Assembly (NCBI RefSeq): GCF_014646695.1
Contig: NZ_BMNT01000006.1
Location: 69,671-133,670 of the forward strand
Length of the DNA stretch: 64,000 nucleotides
Direction: 5' to 3'
Source of the DNA: Sphaerisporangium melleum
Lineage (GTDB): Bacteria; Actinomycetota; Actinomycetes; Streptosporangiales; Streptosporangiaceae
This document shows positions 56,963 through 64,000 of the stretch, piece after piece. A program made the position numbers and the translations under genes. The notes beneath the pieces are model-generated. The model was not told the origin of the DNA and did not search any database. It saw only the letters and a list, made by a program, of their open reading frames with translations. Position 1 is the first letter of the stretch; every line of letters begins with the position of its first letter.

Positions 56963-57565
56963 ATGATCTCGCGGGACGATCTGCGCATCGGAGACGCGGA
57001 ACGCGACGAGGTGACGGCGACCCTGCGTGAGCACTTCGCGCAGGGCCGCCTCACCCGGGAAGAGCTGGACGAGCGGCTCGACGCCGCCTTCGCCGCCCGC
57101 ACGGCCGGCGAGCTGCGGCGGGTGACGGCCGACCTCCCCGCCTCCCCCGCGCCGCGCCCCGCCCCGTACGACGCCCCGCCCTCGGCGCACGCCCGGCGTG
57201 GCCGCGGCGCGTGGGGGCACGGCCCCCGTCCGGGCGGCCACCACGGGTGGCACCCTGGACCGCTCCCCTGGGCGGGCGAGCCGCAGGAGTGGACGACGGG
57301 CGGCGCGCCGGTCCCCTGGGCCGGGCCCGCGGCCCTCCGGCGGATGCCCGGCGCTCACCACGGGCGGACGCACCGGCATCACGGACGGCCGCCGATCCCG
57401 CTGATCGTCGCCGCCGTCGTGCTGTTCGCGGCGGTGGCCGCGGGCTCGCTGGCGCCGTTGCTGTTCGCGCTGAAGGTCGCGCTGCTGATCGGGCTCGTCG
57501 TCGTCGTGGCCCGCCTGGTCCGCCACCGGCACCCGCGCCGCTCCGTGCGCGCCCGCCGTTACTGA
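56963..57565 (+). CDS. DUF1707 membrane protein
   Basis: The 200-aa protein has an N-terminal DUF1707 domain (DLRIGDAERDEVTATLREHF, AQGRLTREELDERLDAAFAA) and a long Pro/His/Gly-rich middle. Two adjacent C-terminal transmembrane segments (LIVAAVVLFAAVAAGSLAPL and FALKVALLIGLVVVVARLV) and a basic tail follow. It is 7 bp after the PadR gene and certainly co-transcribed. A His-rich middle in both partners is notable. Function unknown. Confidence 0.85.
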   Translation: MISRDDLRIGDAERDEVTATLREHFAQGRLTREELDERLDAAFAARTAGELRRVTADLPASPAPRPAPYDAPPSAHARRGRGAWGHGPRPGGHHGWHPGPLPWAGEPQEWTTGGAPVPWAGPAALRRMPGAHHGRTHRHHGRPPIPLIVAAVVLFAAVAAGSLAPLLFALKVALLIGLVVVVARLVRHRHPRRSVRARRY

Positions 57566-57785
57566 CCTCCGCCGGGGGGCGGGGCCGCGACGGCCGGTCG
57601 CCGATTTGGGCCTTGACGGGTTTTGTCAGCGGCCCCATGATCGGCCTGTTCACCCGACCGTCGTCACTCCCGGGTTTCGGCTCGAACGCGTCCGGGCATG
57701 GTGGCGCACGTTGCCCTGATCAGCGCCACCCGTCCTGTGGACTCCGCCGCAGGCCGCGCACCCCCCGACGACGAGGAGTACGCCC

Positions 57786-58436
57786 ATGGCACCGATGACC
57801 GACGATCGCCTCGACTGCCGCGTCTTCCAGCGGGTTCACGAGGCGGACGCCGTGATCCTCCCGCCCGAGGTGTACGGCCCGGAGTTCAGGACGGCCTACG
57901 AGCGGGCCGGCGGAGTGGTGTGGAAGCTCGAGCGCGCCCAGCACTTCCACGAGCCCTACGAGGCGAGCTGGGAGGCGGCCATGATCGCCGGTGATTGGGA
58001 ACGTTCCTTGCGGCTGATCGACCTGATGCGCGGCGACCTGGTCACCGACTACGCCGGGTACGCCGAGTTCCGCCGGGTCCGCGTGGTCGACACGCCGCTG
58101 ACGCCGTACATGCAGTGGGAGCTGCACGTCCTCGCGGCCCGGGTGGACGCCGGCGAGCGCATCCGGGTGGTGCCCGGCTCCTCCGTCCGCGACCTCGAGC
58201 GGCCCGCCCCGCTGCCCGAGTTGCTCGTCTTCGAGTCCGGGCTGATGTACGAGGTGCTGTACGACGCCTCCGGCGCCCATCTGGGCGGGCGCCGGATCAC
58301 CGAGCCGGGCGTGGTCGAGGCGTGCCGCTCGGCCGTGGCCGCCCTGTACGAGCAGGGCGAGGACCTCGGCCCCTACTTCCGGCGCGAGGTGCTCCCCCTC
58401 CCCGCCCCCCGGCCCCGCCGCGCGCGCTCCGCCTGA
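57786..58436 (+). CDS. DUF6879 family protein
   Basis: The 216-aa protein shows the DUF6879 pattern: VWKLERAQHFHEPYEASWEA, GDWERSLRLIDLMR, FRRVRVVDTPLTPYMQWELH, VLAARVDAGERIRVVPGS. These proteins are usually encoded beside XRE regulators in actinomycetes; here none is adjacent. GAGGAG lies upstream of ATG 57786; ATG 57795 is an alternative. Function unknown. Confidence 0.75.
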   Translation: MAPMTDDRLDCRVFQRVHEADAVILPPEVYGPEFRTAYERAGGVVWKLERAQHFHEPYEASWEAAMIAGDWERSLRLIDLMRGDLVTDYAGYAEFRRVRVVDTPLTPYMQWELHVLAARVDAGERIRVVPGSSVRDLERPAPLPELLVFESGLMYEVLYDASGAHLGGRRITEPGVVEACRSAVAALYEQGEDLGPYFRREVLPLPAPRPRRARSA

Positions 58437-58569
58437 CCATCGCCGGCGCGCGCCCGCCGTCGGCTCCGGCGGATGGCCGCGGTCGGTGGCCGGTGGCCCG
58501 CCGGTCGATTCCCGGCGAAAGCCGGGCGACCGGCCACCGCATCCACCCGCCCGGGGCGGGTGGCGGTGT

Positions 58570-59490
58570 TCAGACGTGCGGCATGATCTCGGCGGCGACC
58601 AGTTCGAGGTGGTCGAGGTCGGCCAGGTCGAGCACCTGCAGGTACATCCGCTCGCACCCGGCCTCGGCGAACCGGCCGATCTTGTCGATGACCTCCTGCG
58701 GCGTACCGGCCAGGCCGTTGTGCCGCAGTTCGGGCACCTCCCGGCCGATCGCCGCCGCCCTGCGGGCGATCTCGGCCTCGTCGGCGCCCACGCACAGCAC
58801 CTGGGCGGCCGACAACACGATCGGCTCGCGGCCCACTCCGGCGCACGCCTCACGCACCCGGCCGAAGCCGGCGATGGTGTCCTCCAGGCCGTGGAACGGC
58901 ACGTTGTACTCGTCGGCGAACTTCGCGGCCAGGCGGGGCGTGCGCTTGGCGCCGACGCCTCCGATGATCACCGGCGGGCGCGGGCTCTGCGCGGGCTTGG
59001 GCAGCGCCGGCGAGTCGGCGAGCCGGTAGTAGGCGCCCTCGAAGGAGTAGGTGTCCCCCGGCTTGGTCGTCCAGAGCCCGGTGATGATCTCCAGCTGCTC
59101 CTCGAAGCGGGCGAAGCGCTCACCGACCGGCGGGAACGGGATGCCGTACGCCTTGTGCTCCTCGTCGAACCATCCGGTGCCGAACCCGAACTCGACCCGG
59201 CCGCCGCTCATCTGGTCGACCTGGGCGACGCTGATCGCGAGCGGGCCGGGCAGCCGGAAGGTCGCGGCGGTGACGAGCGTGCCGAGGCGGATGCTCGTGG
59301 TCTCGCGGGCGAGCGCGGCCAGCGTCACCCACGAGTCGGTGGGCCCGGGACCGGGATCCGCCCCCATGTGCAGATAGTGGTCGGAGCGGAAGAAGGCGTC
59401 GAAACCGAGCCGCTCGGCGGCCTGGACCACCCGAAGCTGGTCCTCGTACGTGGCCCCTTGCTGCGGCTCCGTGAAGATCCTCAATCTCAT
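58570..59490 (-). CDS. LLM class F420-dependent oxidoreductase
   Basis: The 306-aa TIM-barrel protein has the luciferase-like pattern: LRIFTEPQQGATYEDQLRVV, FFRSDHYLHMGADPGPGPTD, SWVTLAALARETTSIRLGTL, GFGTGWFDEEHKAYG and PPVIIGGVGAKRTPRLAAKF. F420 rather than FMN use is inferred from family and host. GATAAT (59497-59502) lies 6 bases before ATG 59490, so the mRNA is probably leaderless. It is divergent from a ligase gene. Confidence 0.9.
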   Translation of the reverse strand: MRLRIFTEPQQGATYEDQLRVVQAAERLGFDAFFRSDHYLHMGADPGPGPTDSWVTLAALARETTSIRLGTLVTAATFRLPGPLAISVAQVDQMSGGRVEFGFGTGWFDEEHKAYGIPFPPVGERFARFEEQLEIITGLWTTKPGDTYSFEGAYYRLADSPALPKPAQSPRPPVIIGGVGAKRTPRLAAKFADEYNVPFHGLEDTIAGFGRVREACAGVGREPIVLSAAQVLCVGADEAEIARRAAAIGREVPELRHNGLAGTPQEVIDKIGRFAEAGCERMYLQVLDLADLDHLELVAAEIMPHV

Positions 59491-59546
59491 ATGCACATTA
59501 TCCCGACATCGGCCGATGAATCTCCGGGGTGGTATAGGGGTTCGGA

Positions 59547-59567
59547 CTTACCCTCCCGGCGGGTAAG
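59547..59567. promoter_or_regulatory. Inverted repeat upstream of the LigD-type ligase
   Basis: CTTACCC (59547-59553) and GGGTAAG (59561-59567) are perfect arms around TCCCGGC, ending 9 bases before the ligase start. It could be an operator or a translation-blocking hairpin. A second palindrome, CATCGGCCGATG, lies at 59507-59518 nearer the oxidoreductase. Confidence 0.5.
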
Positions 59568-59576
59568 AAAACGCCC

Positions 59577-60569
59577 ATGGGGGCACTACCCACTTATTCG
59601 CCGATGCTCGCTCAGCTCGGGCCGCTCCCGCCGCCCGGCGAGGATGCCGCCTGGGGCCACGAGATGAAGTGGGACGGCGTGCGCGCCCTGGCGTACGTGC
59701 AGGACGCCGCCCTGCGGCTCATCTCGCGCAGCGGCAAGGAGATCACGGTCGCCTACCCCGAGCTGTACCCGCTCGCCGGCGCGGTGAGCGGGTACGACGT
59801 GGTGCTGGACGGGGAGATCGTCGCCTTCGACGAGGCCGGCCGCCCGAGCTTCTCGGCGCTGCAGCCCCGCATGCACCAGCGGCGCGAGGAGCGGGTGCGC
59901 AAGCTGGCCCAGGCGATCCCCGTGACGTTCATGCTGTTCGACGTGCTGCACGTCGGCACCAAGCCGGTGATCCAGCTGCCCTACCTGCGGCGCAGAGAGC
60001 TGCTGGAGGACCTGGTGCGCCCCGGCGCACGCTGGCAGGTGCCCGCCTGGTTCCACGACGACGGGGCGCACGCCATGCGGCTGAGCCGGCAGCTCGGCAT
60101 GGAGGGCATCGTCGCCAAGCGGCTGGAGTCGCCCTACCGCCCCGGACGGCGCACTCCGGAGTGGGTCAAGGTCAAGAACTTCCGTGCCCAGGAGGTGGTG
60201 ATCGGCGGCTGGACGACCGGGCGGGGCCGCCGGTCGGCGACGATGGGCTCCCTGCTGGTCGGCGTGTACGAGGCCGGGCGGCTGGTGTACGCCGGCAACG
60301 TCGGCACCGGGTTCACCGAGGAGACGCTGCGCGAACTGGGCGAGCTGCTGGCCCCGCTGGAGCGGCCCACCGGCCCGTTCGACGACACGGTGCCCAGGGA
60401 GCAGGCCAGGGGCGCGCACTGGGTGGACCCGGTGCTGGTCGGCGAGGTGCAGTACGCCGAGTGGACCCACGACCGGCGGCTGCGGCACCCGTCCTGGCGC
60501 GGGCTGCGCGACGACAAGGCCCCCGCCGAGGTCGTCCGCGAGGAGGAGCCGCCCCAGCTCGCCGGCTGA
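59577..60569 (+). CDS. ATP-dependent DNA ligase (LigD ligase-domain type)
   Basis: The 330-aa enzyme carries only ligase domains: motif I HEMKWDGVRALAY (Lys nucleophile), VVLDGEIVAFD, VTFMLFDVLHV, MEGIVAKRLESPYRPG, WVKVKNFRAQEVVIGGW. An OB-fold with LVGVYEAGRLVYAGNVGTGF completes it. This is the LigD-type LIG module without POL or NUC parts, so it may function with the stand-alone polymerase at 28.7 kb. No good ribosome-binding site precedes ATG 59577. Confidence 0.92.
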   Translation: MGALPTYSPMLAQLGPLPPPGEDAAWGHEMKWDGVRALAYVQDAALRLISRSGKEITVAYPELYPLAGAVSGYDVVLDGEIVAFDEAGRPSFSALQPRMHQRREERVRKLAQAIPVTFMLFDVLHVGTKPVIQLPYLRRRELLEDLVRPGARWQVPAWFHDDGAHAMRLSRQLGMEGIVAKRLESPYRPGRRTPEWVKVKNFRAQEVVIGGWTTGRGRRSATMGSLLVGVYEAGRLVYAGNVGTGFTEETLRELGELLAPLERPTGPFDDTVPREQARGAHWVDPVLVGEVQYAEWTHDRRLRHPSWRGLRDDKAPAEVVREEEPPQLAG

Positions 60570-60594
60570 CCCCCGCCTCCCCGCTCCGGTGATC

Positions 60595-60882
60595 TCAGTG
60601 GTGCTCGCGTGCCGTCCCCCGCGGCAGGACGACCAGCTCGACCAGCTCGTCCAGGTCCACGTACGAGGCCACCTCGGCGACCGAGCGGCAGTAGGCGACC
60701 AGCACCCCGTACTGGCGCACCCGCAGCAACGTATGCCCGTTAAGCCTGATCGGCTCGACCTCGTACCCCTGGCCCCCCACCCAGCGTGACATGTCCGGAA
60801 GGATAAGAAACCGCACGTCAAAGCCCGGCAAAGCCCCCTCGGGCCCGCGGGAGATCCCGTCAAGGTGATCCCGCACCGCCAT
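60595..60882 (-). CDS. Hypothetical protein (95 aa)
   Basis: The frame encodes a compact 95-aa protein (MAVRDHLDGISRGPEGAL, DVRFLILPDMSRWVGGQGYE, YCRSVAEVASYVDLDELVEL) with normal codon bias. No family is recognised. ATG 60882 is used; TTG 60903 would extend it by seven residues. It is convergent with the ligase gene, 25 bases apart. Confidence 0.6.
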   Translation of the reverse strand: MAVRDHLDGISRGPEGALPGFDVRFLILPDMSRWVGGQGYEVEPIRLNGHTLLRVRQYGVLVAYCRSVAEVASYVDLDELVELVVLPRGTAREHH

Positions 60883-60970
60883 CACCGCATCGCGACGCCC
60901 CAAGCCCGCGCGGGGCCGCGGGAGTGTCGCGCGACGCCGAGACAGACGGGATCACCCGTTCCCGGGCCGG

Positions 60971-61827
60971 TCAGGAGAACAGATCGTCGACGCTCTCGAC
61001 GGTCACGGCACGCTGAATCCACTCGTCGAGCCGCGCCGACTCGGCGCATCCGAGAATGCGGCCACGAGCCTCCTCGGACACCGCGATTCCCCGGGCGTCG
61101 AGCATCAAAAGAAGCGCCTCCGCCCTCCCCTCGGCTTTGCCCTCCGCGACATATTTCCGCGCGAAGCCGCTCTGGTACTCATATGTCCCGGCGATCATTA
61201 GCTCCTCCAGATGCTTTCGCCCCGCTTCAGGGAGCATCATCAGCACGAAATCAGCGTACAACCGGGCCCGGCGCTCGTCGATGGCCTCCAGTGCGGCCAG
61301 CAGCGCTTTCGTGATCGCCTGCACTTCGACGTCGCCGCCGTGCGCGACAGCCGACAACACGGCGAGCTCGGGTGCGTTCACGGCGGCCAGGGGGTCGGTG
61401 ACCACCGGGACGTTGTGCGGCCCGGCGACCACGGGGGCCAGACGCCAGCCCGGGTGGCCCATCTCGATGGGAGTGGCGCACCACTGCGCCACAGCGGACT
61501 CGGTGCACACGACCAGCAGGATCGCCGGGCAGCGCGCGCGGGCGCGCACCGCCGCCAGATAGACCGGCCAGCTCCATCGCTTGTGACCATCACGGCCGCG
61601 CTACACCTCCACCACGACCGCCAGGACCGGGGTGTCGTCCAAGGACAGCACCACGACCGCGTCCGCCTGATATTCCACCGGGGGAAACTCGGTCAGATCT
61701 CCCGACTCTATTTTCGCCTTGCTGTATCGGGGCACCGGAACACCGAATGCCCCGGCCAGCAGGTCGGCCGCGAGGGCCGGGCGATTCCGGAAAGGACCAG
61801 CAGAGCCTCATGTTCTTGTGACGGCAT
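60971..61827 (-). pseudogene. Rpn-like (PD-(D/E)XK) nuclease family gene with a frameshift and a stop
   Basis: Restoring one base at 61791-61793 (a run of three A on the plus strand where four are expected) and reading TAG at 61601-61603 as CAG yields a continuous 285-aa protein. Restored pieces are MPSQEHEALLVL, FRNRPALAADLLAGAFGVPV, VEYQADAVVVLSLDDTPVLA, VVVEV(stop)RGRDGHKRWS, WPVYLAAVRARARCP, then the intact C-terminal part ending YEYQSGFARKYVAEGKAEG. This matches the actinomycete Rpn/PD-(D/E)XK-like family. Both lesions make it non-functional as a whole. The 3' two thirds stay open from 61549. Confidence 0.8.
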
Positions 61828-62066
61828 GGCGACGACATTAGTGCACCGGCAAAGCTCGAACAAAACTTTATGAACATTACCACATAAGCCTTATGGCCGA
61901 CATTTCGGAGTTTGACCGACTGCGCGATTTCTTATTTTTCCGCATTATGCGACATGCGGGTGTCGAAGGGGAGAGCATGCCATGGGCGGTGGCGCCGGGG
62001 TGGTCGTAGGGTGAGCTCGGGCCGTTCGGGGCCTGTCGTGTTCGCCGTAGGAGTGCCGGGGGTCTT

Positions 62067-62828
62067 GTGCACGTCGTCTACTCCACCGCCGCCGCCCCCG
62101 GGGGCGGCGGGCGCCGCAACGAGGACTTCGTGATCGCGGGTCCCGACTGGGTGGTCGTGCTGGACGGGGCCACGGCCGCGGCCGGCGCCGACTCCGGTTG
62201 CCGTCACGACGTGGCGTGGTACGTCGCGCGGCTCGGGACCGGGCTCGCGCGAGGGCTCGCCGCCGGTCCCGAGACGGACCTGCGGGACGTCCTGGCCGAC
62301 GCCATCCGCGAGGTGACGGGGTGCCACGGCGGCTCCTGCGACCTGGACAACCCCGACTCGCCGTCGTCCACGGCGGCGATCGTGCGCCGGCGCGGCGCTG
62401 CGGTGGACTACCTCGTGCTGTGCGACTCCCCCGTGGTCCTGCGCGGCAGGGACGGCACGGTGCGGGTGATCCACGACGACCGCACCGAGCACCTGCCGGG
62501 CGGGCGGCCCTACAGCGCGGCGCTCGTCCGGTCGATGCGCAACCGCCAGGGCGGCTTCTGGGTGGCCGCCGCCCGTCCGGAGGCCGCCCACCAGGCCCTC
62601 ACCGGGTCGGTCGCGGCGGCGGACCTCGACGGCGCCCTGCTGGTCACCGACGGCGTGACCCGGCTGGTCGAATGGTACGGCCGCACCTGGGAGCACCTGA
62701 CCGCCACGGCGGCCACGGCCGGCCCGGTCGAGCTGATCATCCAGGTGCGGGCGGCAGAGCGCGAGCACGGCGCGCCGCGTGGGGCCAAGCCGCACGACGA
62801 CGCCACGGCCGCCTGGGTGCGCTGGTGA
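62067..62828 (+). CDS. PP2C-like protein serine/threonine phosphatase
   Basis: The 253-aa protein has PP2C motifs in reduced form: RRNEDFVIAG and VVLDGATAAAG (metal-binding Asp/Gly), SSTAAIVRRRGAAVDYLVLC, DSPVVLRGRDGTVRVIHDD, ALLVTDGVTRLV (Asp) and the terminal HDDATAAWVRW (Asp). Substrate is unknown. GTG 62067 is the assumed start with a weak GGGGG upstream. The upstream spacer of about 240 bp is relatively AT-rich and contains the palindrome CGCATTATGCG (61941-61951). Confidence 0.85.
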   Translation: MHVVYSTAAAPGGGGRRNEDFVIAGPDWVVVLDGATAAAGADSGCRHDVAWYVARLGTGLARGLAAGPETDLRDVLADAIREVTGCHGGSCDLDNPDSPSSTAAIVRRRGAAVDYLVLCDSPVVLRGRDGTVRVIHDDRTEHLPGGRPYSAALVRSMRNRQGGFWVAAARPEAAHQALTGSVAAADLDGALLVTDGVTRLVEWYGRTWEHLTATAATAGPVELIIQVRAAEREHGAPRGAKPHDDATAAWVRW

Positions 62829-62905
62829 CGAGCCTTGACGATGTCCCATGAGTCGGTTCGGGACGATCGAACCGGGATTGGCGTGCGCGCACGTGAGGGC
62901 CCCCC

Positions 62906-62919
62906 GCTCCTGCAGGAGC
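62906..62919. terminator. Palindromic hairpin between convergent PP2C and Nudix genes
   Basis: GCTCCTGCAGGAGC is a perfect 14-bp palindrome flanked by GGGCCCCCC and GGGCC. A second palindrome GTGCGCGCAC is at 62883-62892. The pair lies in the 108-bp convergent gap and may serve as a bidirectional terminator. Confidence 0.4.
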
Positions 62920-62936
62920 AGGGCCGGTTGCTTACC

Positions 62937-63386
62937 TCACGCGGGCCGGCTAGTCCGTAGATCAGCCAGGTGGAACAAATCGGAGGCGTGCCGGACGAGC
63001 AGGTCGCCTACGGACTCCGGCTTGAGCGCGGTGCCGGCCAGGGCCGAGGAGGTCAGTGGGATCTCTTCGACGATGTAGGCGCCTCGGGTGGGGTCGGTGA
63101 ATTCCGGGCCCGAGCGGCGCGTCGGGTCCCAGTGGTCGATGCGGGCGAGGAAGAAGTACTGCGACTCGCCGCGAATCTCCTCGACGTGGATGAGGGAGTG
63201 CACCCGGGCCTGGCCGGCGAGTTCCTCGTGGATCTCCCGTGCGAGCGCGTCTTCCAGGGAGGCATCGGTCGGCTCGACGCCGCCGCCCGGGAGCACCCAG
63301 TAGGGCTCGGCATCAGGGCGGACCCGCTTGATCGTCAGCAGTGCGCCGCTGGGGGTGACCAGGACGGCCCGTACGCGATCGGTCAT
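62937..63386 (-). CDS. Nudix hydrolase
   Basis: The 149-aa protein has the Nudix box GGGVEPTDASLEDALAREIH with EELAG (GX5EX7REXXEEXXG pattern, slightly extended), in a beta-alpha-beta scaffold (RVRAVLVTPSGALLTIKRV, YWVLPGGG). It probably hydrolyses a nucleoside diphosphate derivative. AAGGGG lies 6 bases before ATG 63386. It overlaps a small upstream frame. Confidence 0.9.
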   Translation of the reverse strand: MTDRVRAVLVTPSGALLTIKRVRPDAEPYWVLPGGGVEPTDASLEDALAREIHEELAGQARVHSLIHVEEIRGESQYFFLARIDHWDPTRRSGPEFTDPTRGAYIVEEIPLTSSALAGTALKPESVGDLLVRHASDLFHLADLRTSRPA

Positions 63387-63534
63387 GACGTTCCCCTTTC
63401 AGCGCAGAAGGTACCCGCCGTCGACGGCGGGCGGCGAGCACGGCGAGGAGCTGCCCGGATTCGATCGCCCAGGTGAGTCCCAGGCCGGCCCAAACCGCGG
63501 CCACCATGGCCAGGTCGCGCAGGTCGATGTACAC
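63313..63534 (-). CDS. Possible small membrane protein overlapping the Nudix gene
   Basis: The 73-aa frame starts at GTG 63534, 5 bases after GGGAGG, and encodes a hydrophobic helix (LAMVAAVWAGLGLTWAI) then a basic segment ARRRRRVPSALKGER. It runs 74 bases into the Nudix gene, whose ribosome-binding site lies inside it. The strong initiation site argues for translation; the long overlap argues for caution. Confidence 0.4.
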   Translation of the reverse strand: MYIDLRDLAMVAAVWAGLGLTWAIESGQLLAVLAARRRRRVPSALKGERHDRSRTGRPGHPQRRTADDQAGPP

Positions 63535-63642
63535 ATGTCCTCCCGATGTGGAACGGCGGCACGACGCCCGCACCCGGGATTGCGCGCGGTCGCGTCGCCG
63601 TAGAGGCGCGGCGGCGGAAGGTGGGATCGCCGCCGCACCGGC

Positions 63643-64000
63643 TTATGGGGTGCCGAGCGCGGGGCGGTTCCGCCGGCCAAGGGTGTAGCCGGCCCGGTGG
63701 CCGATCTCGTCCTGCACAGCCAGGGCCCTGACGAGATCGGGCACGTCGTCGCGGGTGATGTGACCGATGAGGCCTGAGACTCGCTCGCTGTGAGTGAGCG
63801 GGACGAGCCTGGTGGCCTTCCATCCCCGCGGGATGCCCTCGGCGTCGCACGTCGGCTCGATCTTCCATGCCGGGTAGGTCTGCTCAAGGAGTTCGGCCTG
63901 CCGCCTGACCATGGCGATGATCCTCTGTACGCCGGCGATGCTCTCCTGGTCGGCGATGGCCAGGAACAGACGCAACTCGTCATCGGCGTCGACCGTCCGC
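63643..64000 (-). CDS. Hypothetical protein, cut by the window end
   Basis: The frame is open to the right edge, so the start lies outside. The visible 118 residues include ELRLFLAIADQESIAGVQRI, RRQAELLEQTYPAWKIEPTC and GLIGHITRDDVPDLVRALAV, a soluble helical protein. Codon use is normal. No family is recognised. It lies upstream of the small membrane frame and the Nudix gene in the same direction. Confidence 0.65.
   Translation of the reverse strand, partial: RTVDADDELRLFLAIADQESIAGVQRIIAMVRRQAELLEQTYPAWKIEPTCDAEGIPRGWKATRLVPLTHSERVSGLIGHITRDDVPDLVRALAVQDEIGHRAGYTLGRRNRPALGTP

Noticed and set aside
61590..61883. 97-codon minus-strand frame beyond the intact part of the Rpn-like gene
   Set aside because: It is an alternative frame of the broken gene; correcting one base and one stop recovers family sequence in the proper frame instead.

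Overview
The window is GC-rich DNA (roughly 70 percent) from an actinomycete chromosome. The lineage markers are a mycothiol-type DinB/MDMPI-N protein, an F420-type LLM oxidoreductase, GPP34, DUF3000, DUF4349, DUF1707, a DUF397 plus XRE (DUF5753) pair, HemQ and an assimilatory APS reductase. The gene set fits Streptosporangiales or Thermomonosporaceae, but species cannot be read from the sequence. From about 31.6 to 55 kb the order acnA, xylFGH, ROK repressor, dxs, amino acid permease, rnd, DUF3000, hemE, hemG, hemQ recalls the Streptomyces coelicolor SCO5999 to SCO604x neighbourhood, so this half is ancestral core chromosome. The first 31 kb and the last 9 kb are more accessory.

Layout. 1-1.4 kb: end of cysH and a CbiX-like chelatase. 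1.4-5.6 kb: a two-gene molybdenum hydroxylase with a divergent TetR regulator and an operator-like palindrome between them. 5.9-7.9 kb: a lower-GC regulatory patch (DUF397, XRE, small protein, HATPase). 8.0-11.1 kb: a CPT-like phosphotransferase, then an SPFH / ribbon-helix-helix / GPP34 cluster whose promoter holds a perfect 16-bp palindrome. 11.2-14.1 kb: a DUF1707 protein and an ECF sigma factor with a probable DinB-fold anti-sigma partner. 14.2-20 kb: AidB, a hydrolase, OsmC and GlgX. 20-22 kb: a RibD-like reductase coupled to an ATP-dependent DNA ligase. 22-28.6 kb: a lipoprotein hydrolase and divergent PadR regulator, a GH4 and divergent PfkB pair, a C39 peptidase and a glutathione peroxidase. 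28.7-31.5 kb: LigD-type polymerase, MsrB and small or unknown proteins.

31.6-36.4 kb carries hemQ, hemG and hemE, with a DUF4349 lipoprotein on the opposite strand. 37-45 kb carries DUF3000-rnd, LacI, an APC permease, dxs and a zinc metallopeptidase. 45-49.6 kb is a xylose-type ABC operon followed by its ROK repressor. 49.8-55 kb holds TauE/SafE, a P450 and aconitase with a layered control region. 55-64 kb holds DUF457, a His-rich PadR (YqjI-like) with DUF1707, DUF6879, an LLM oxidoreductase, a LigD-type ligase, a broken Rpn-family nuclease gene, a PP2C-like phosphatase, a Nudix hydrolase and a gene cut by the window end.

Functional themes are redox and iron control (OsmC, MsrB, Gpx, AidB, iron-box-like site at acnA), heme synthesis by the coproporphyrin route, sugar import and catabolism, and scattered components of end-joining DNA repair. 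The best leads are regulatory: an orphan intrinsic terminator on the minus strand upstream of DUF457, the palindrome inside the SPFH promoter, the acnA control region, a PadR operator, and ROK-type sites upstream of xylF.
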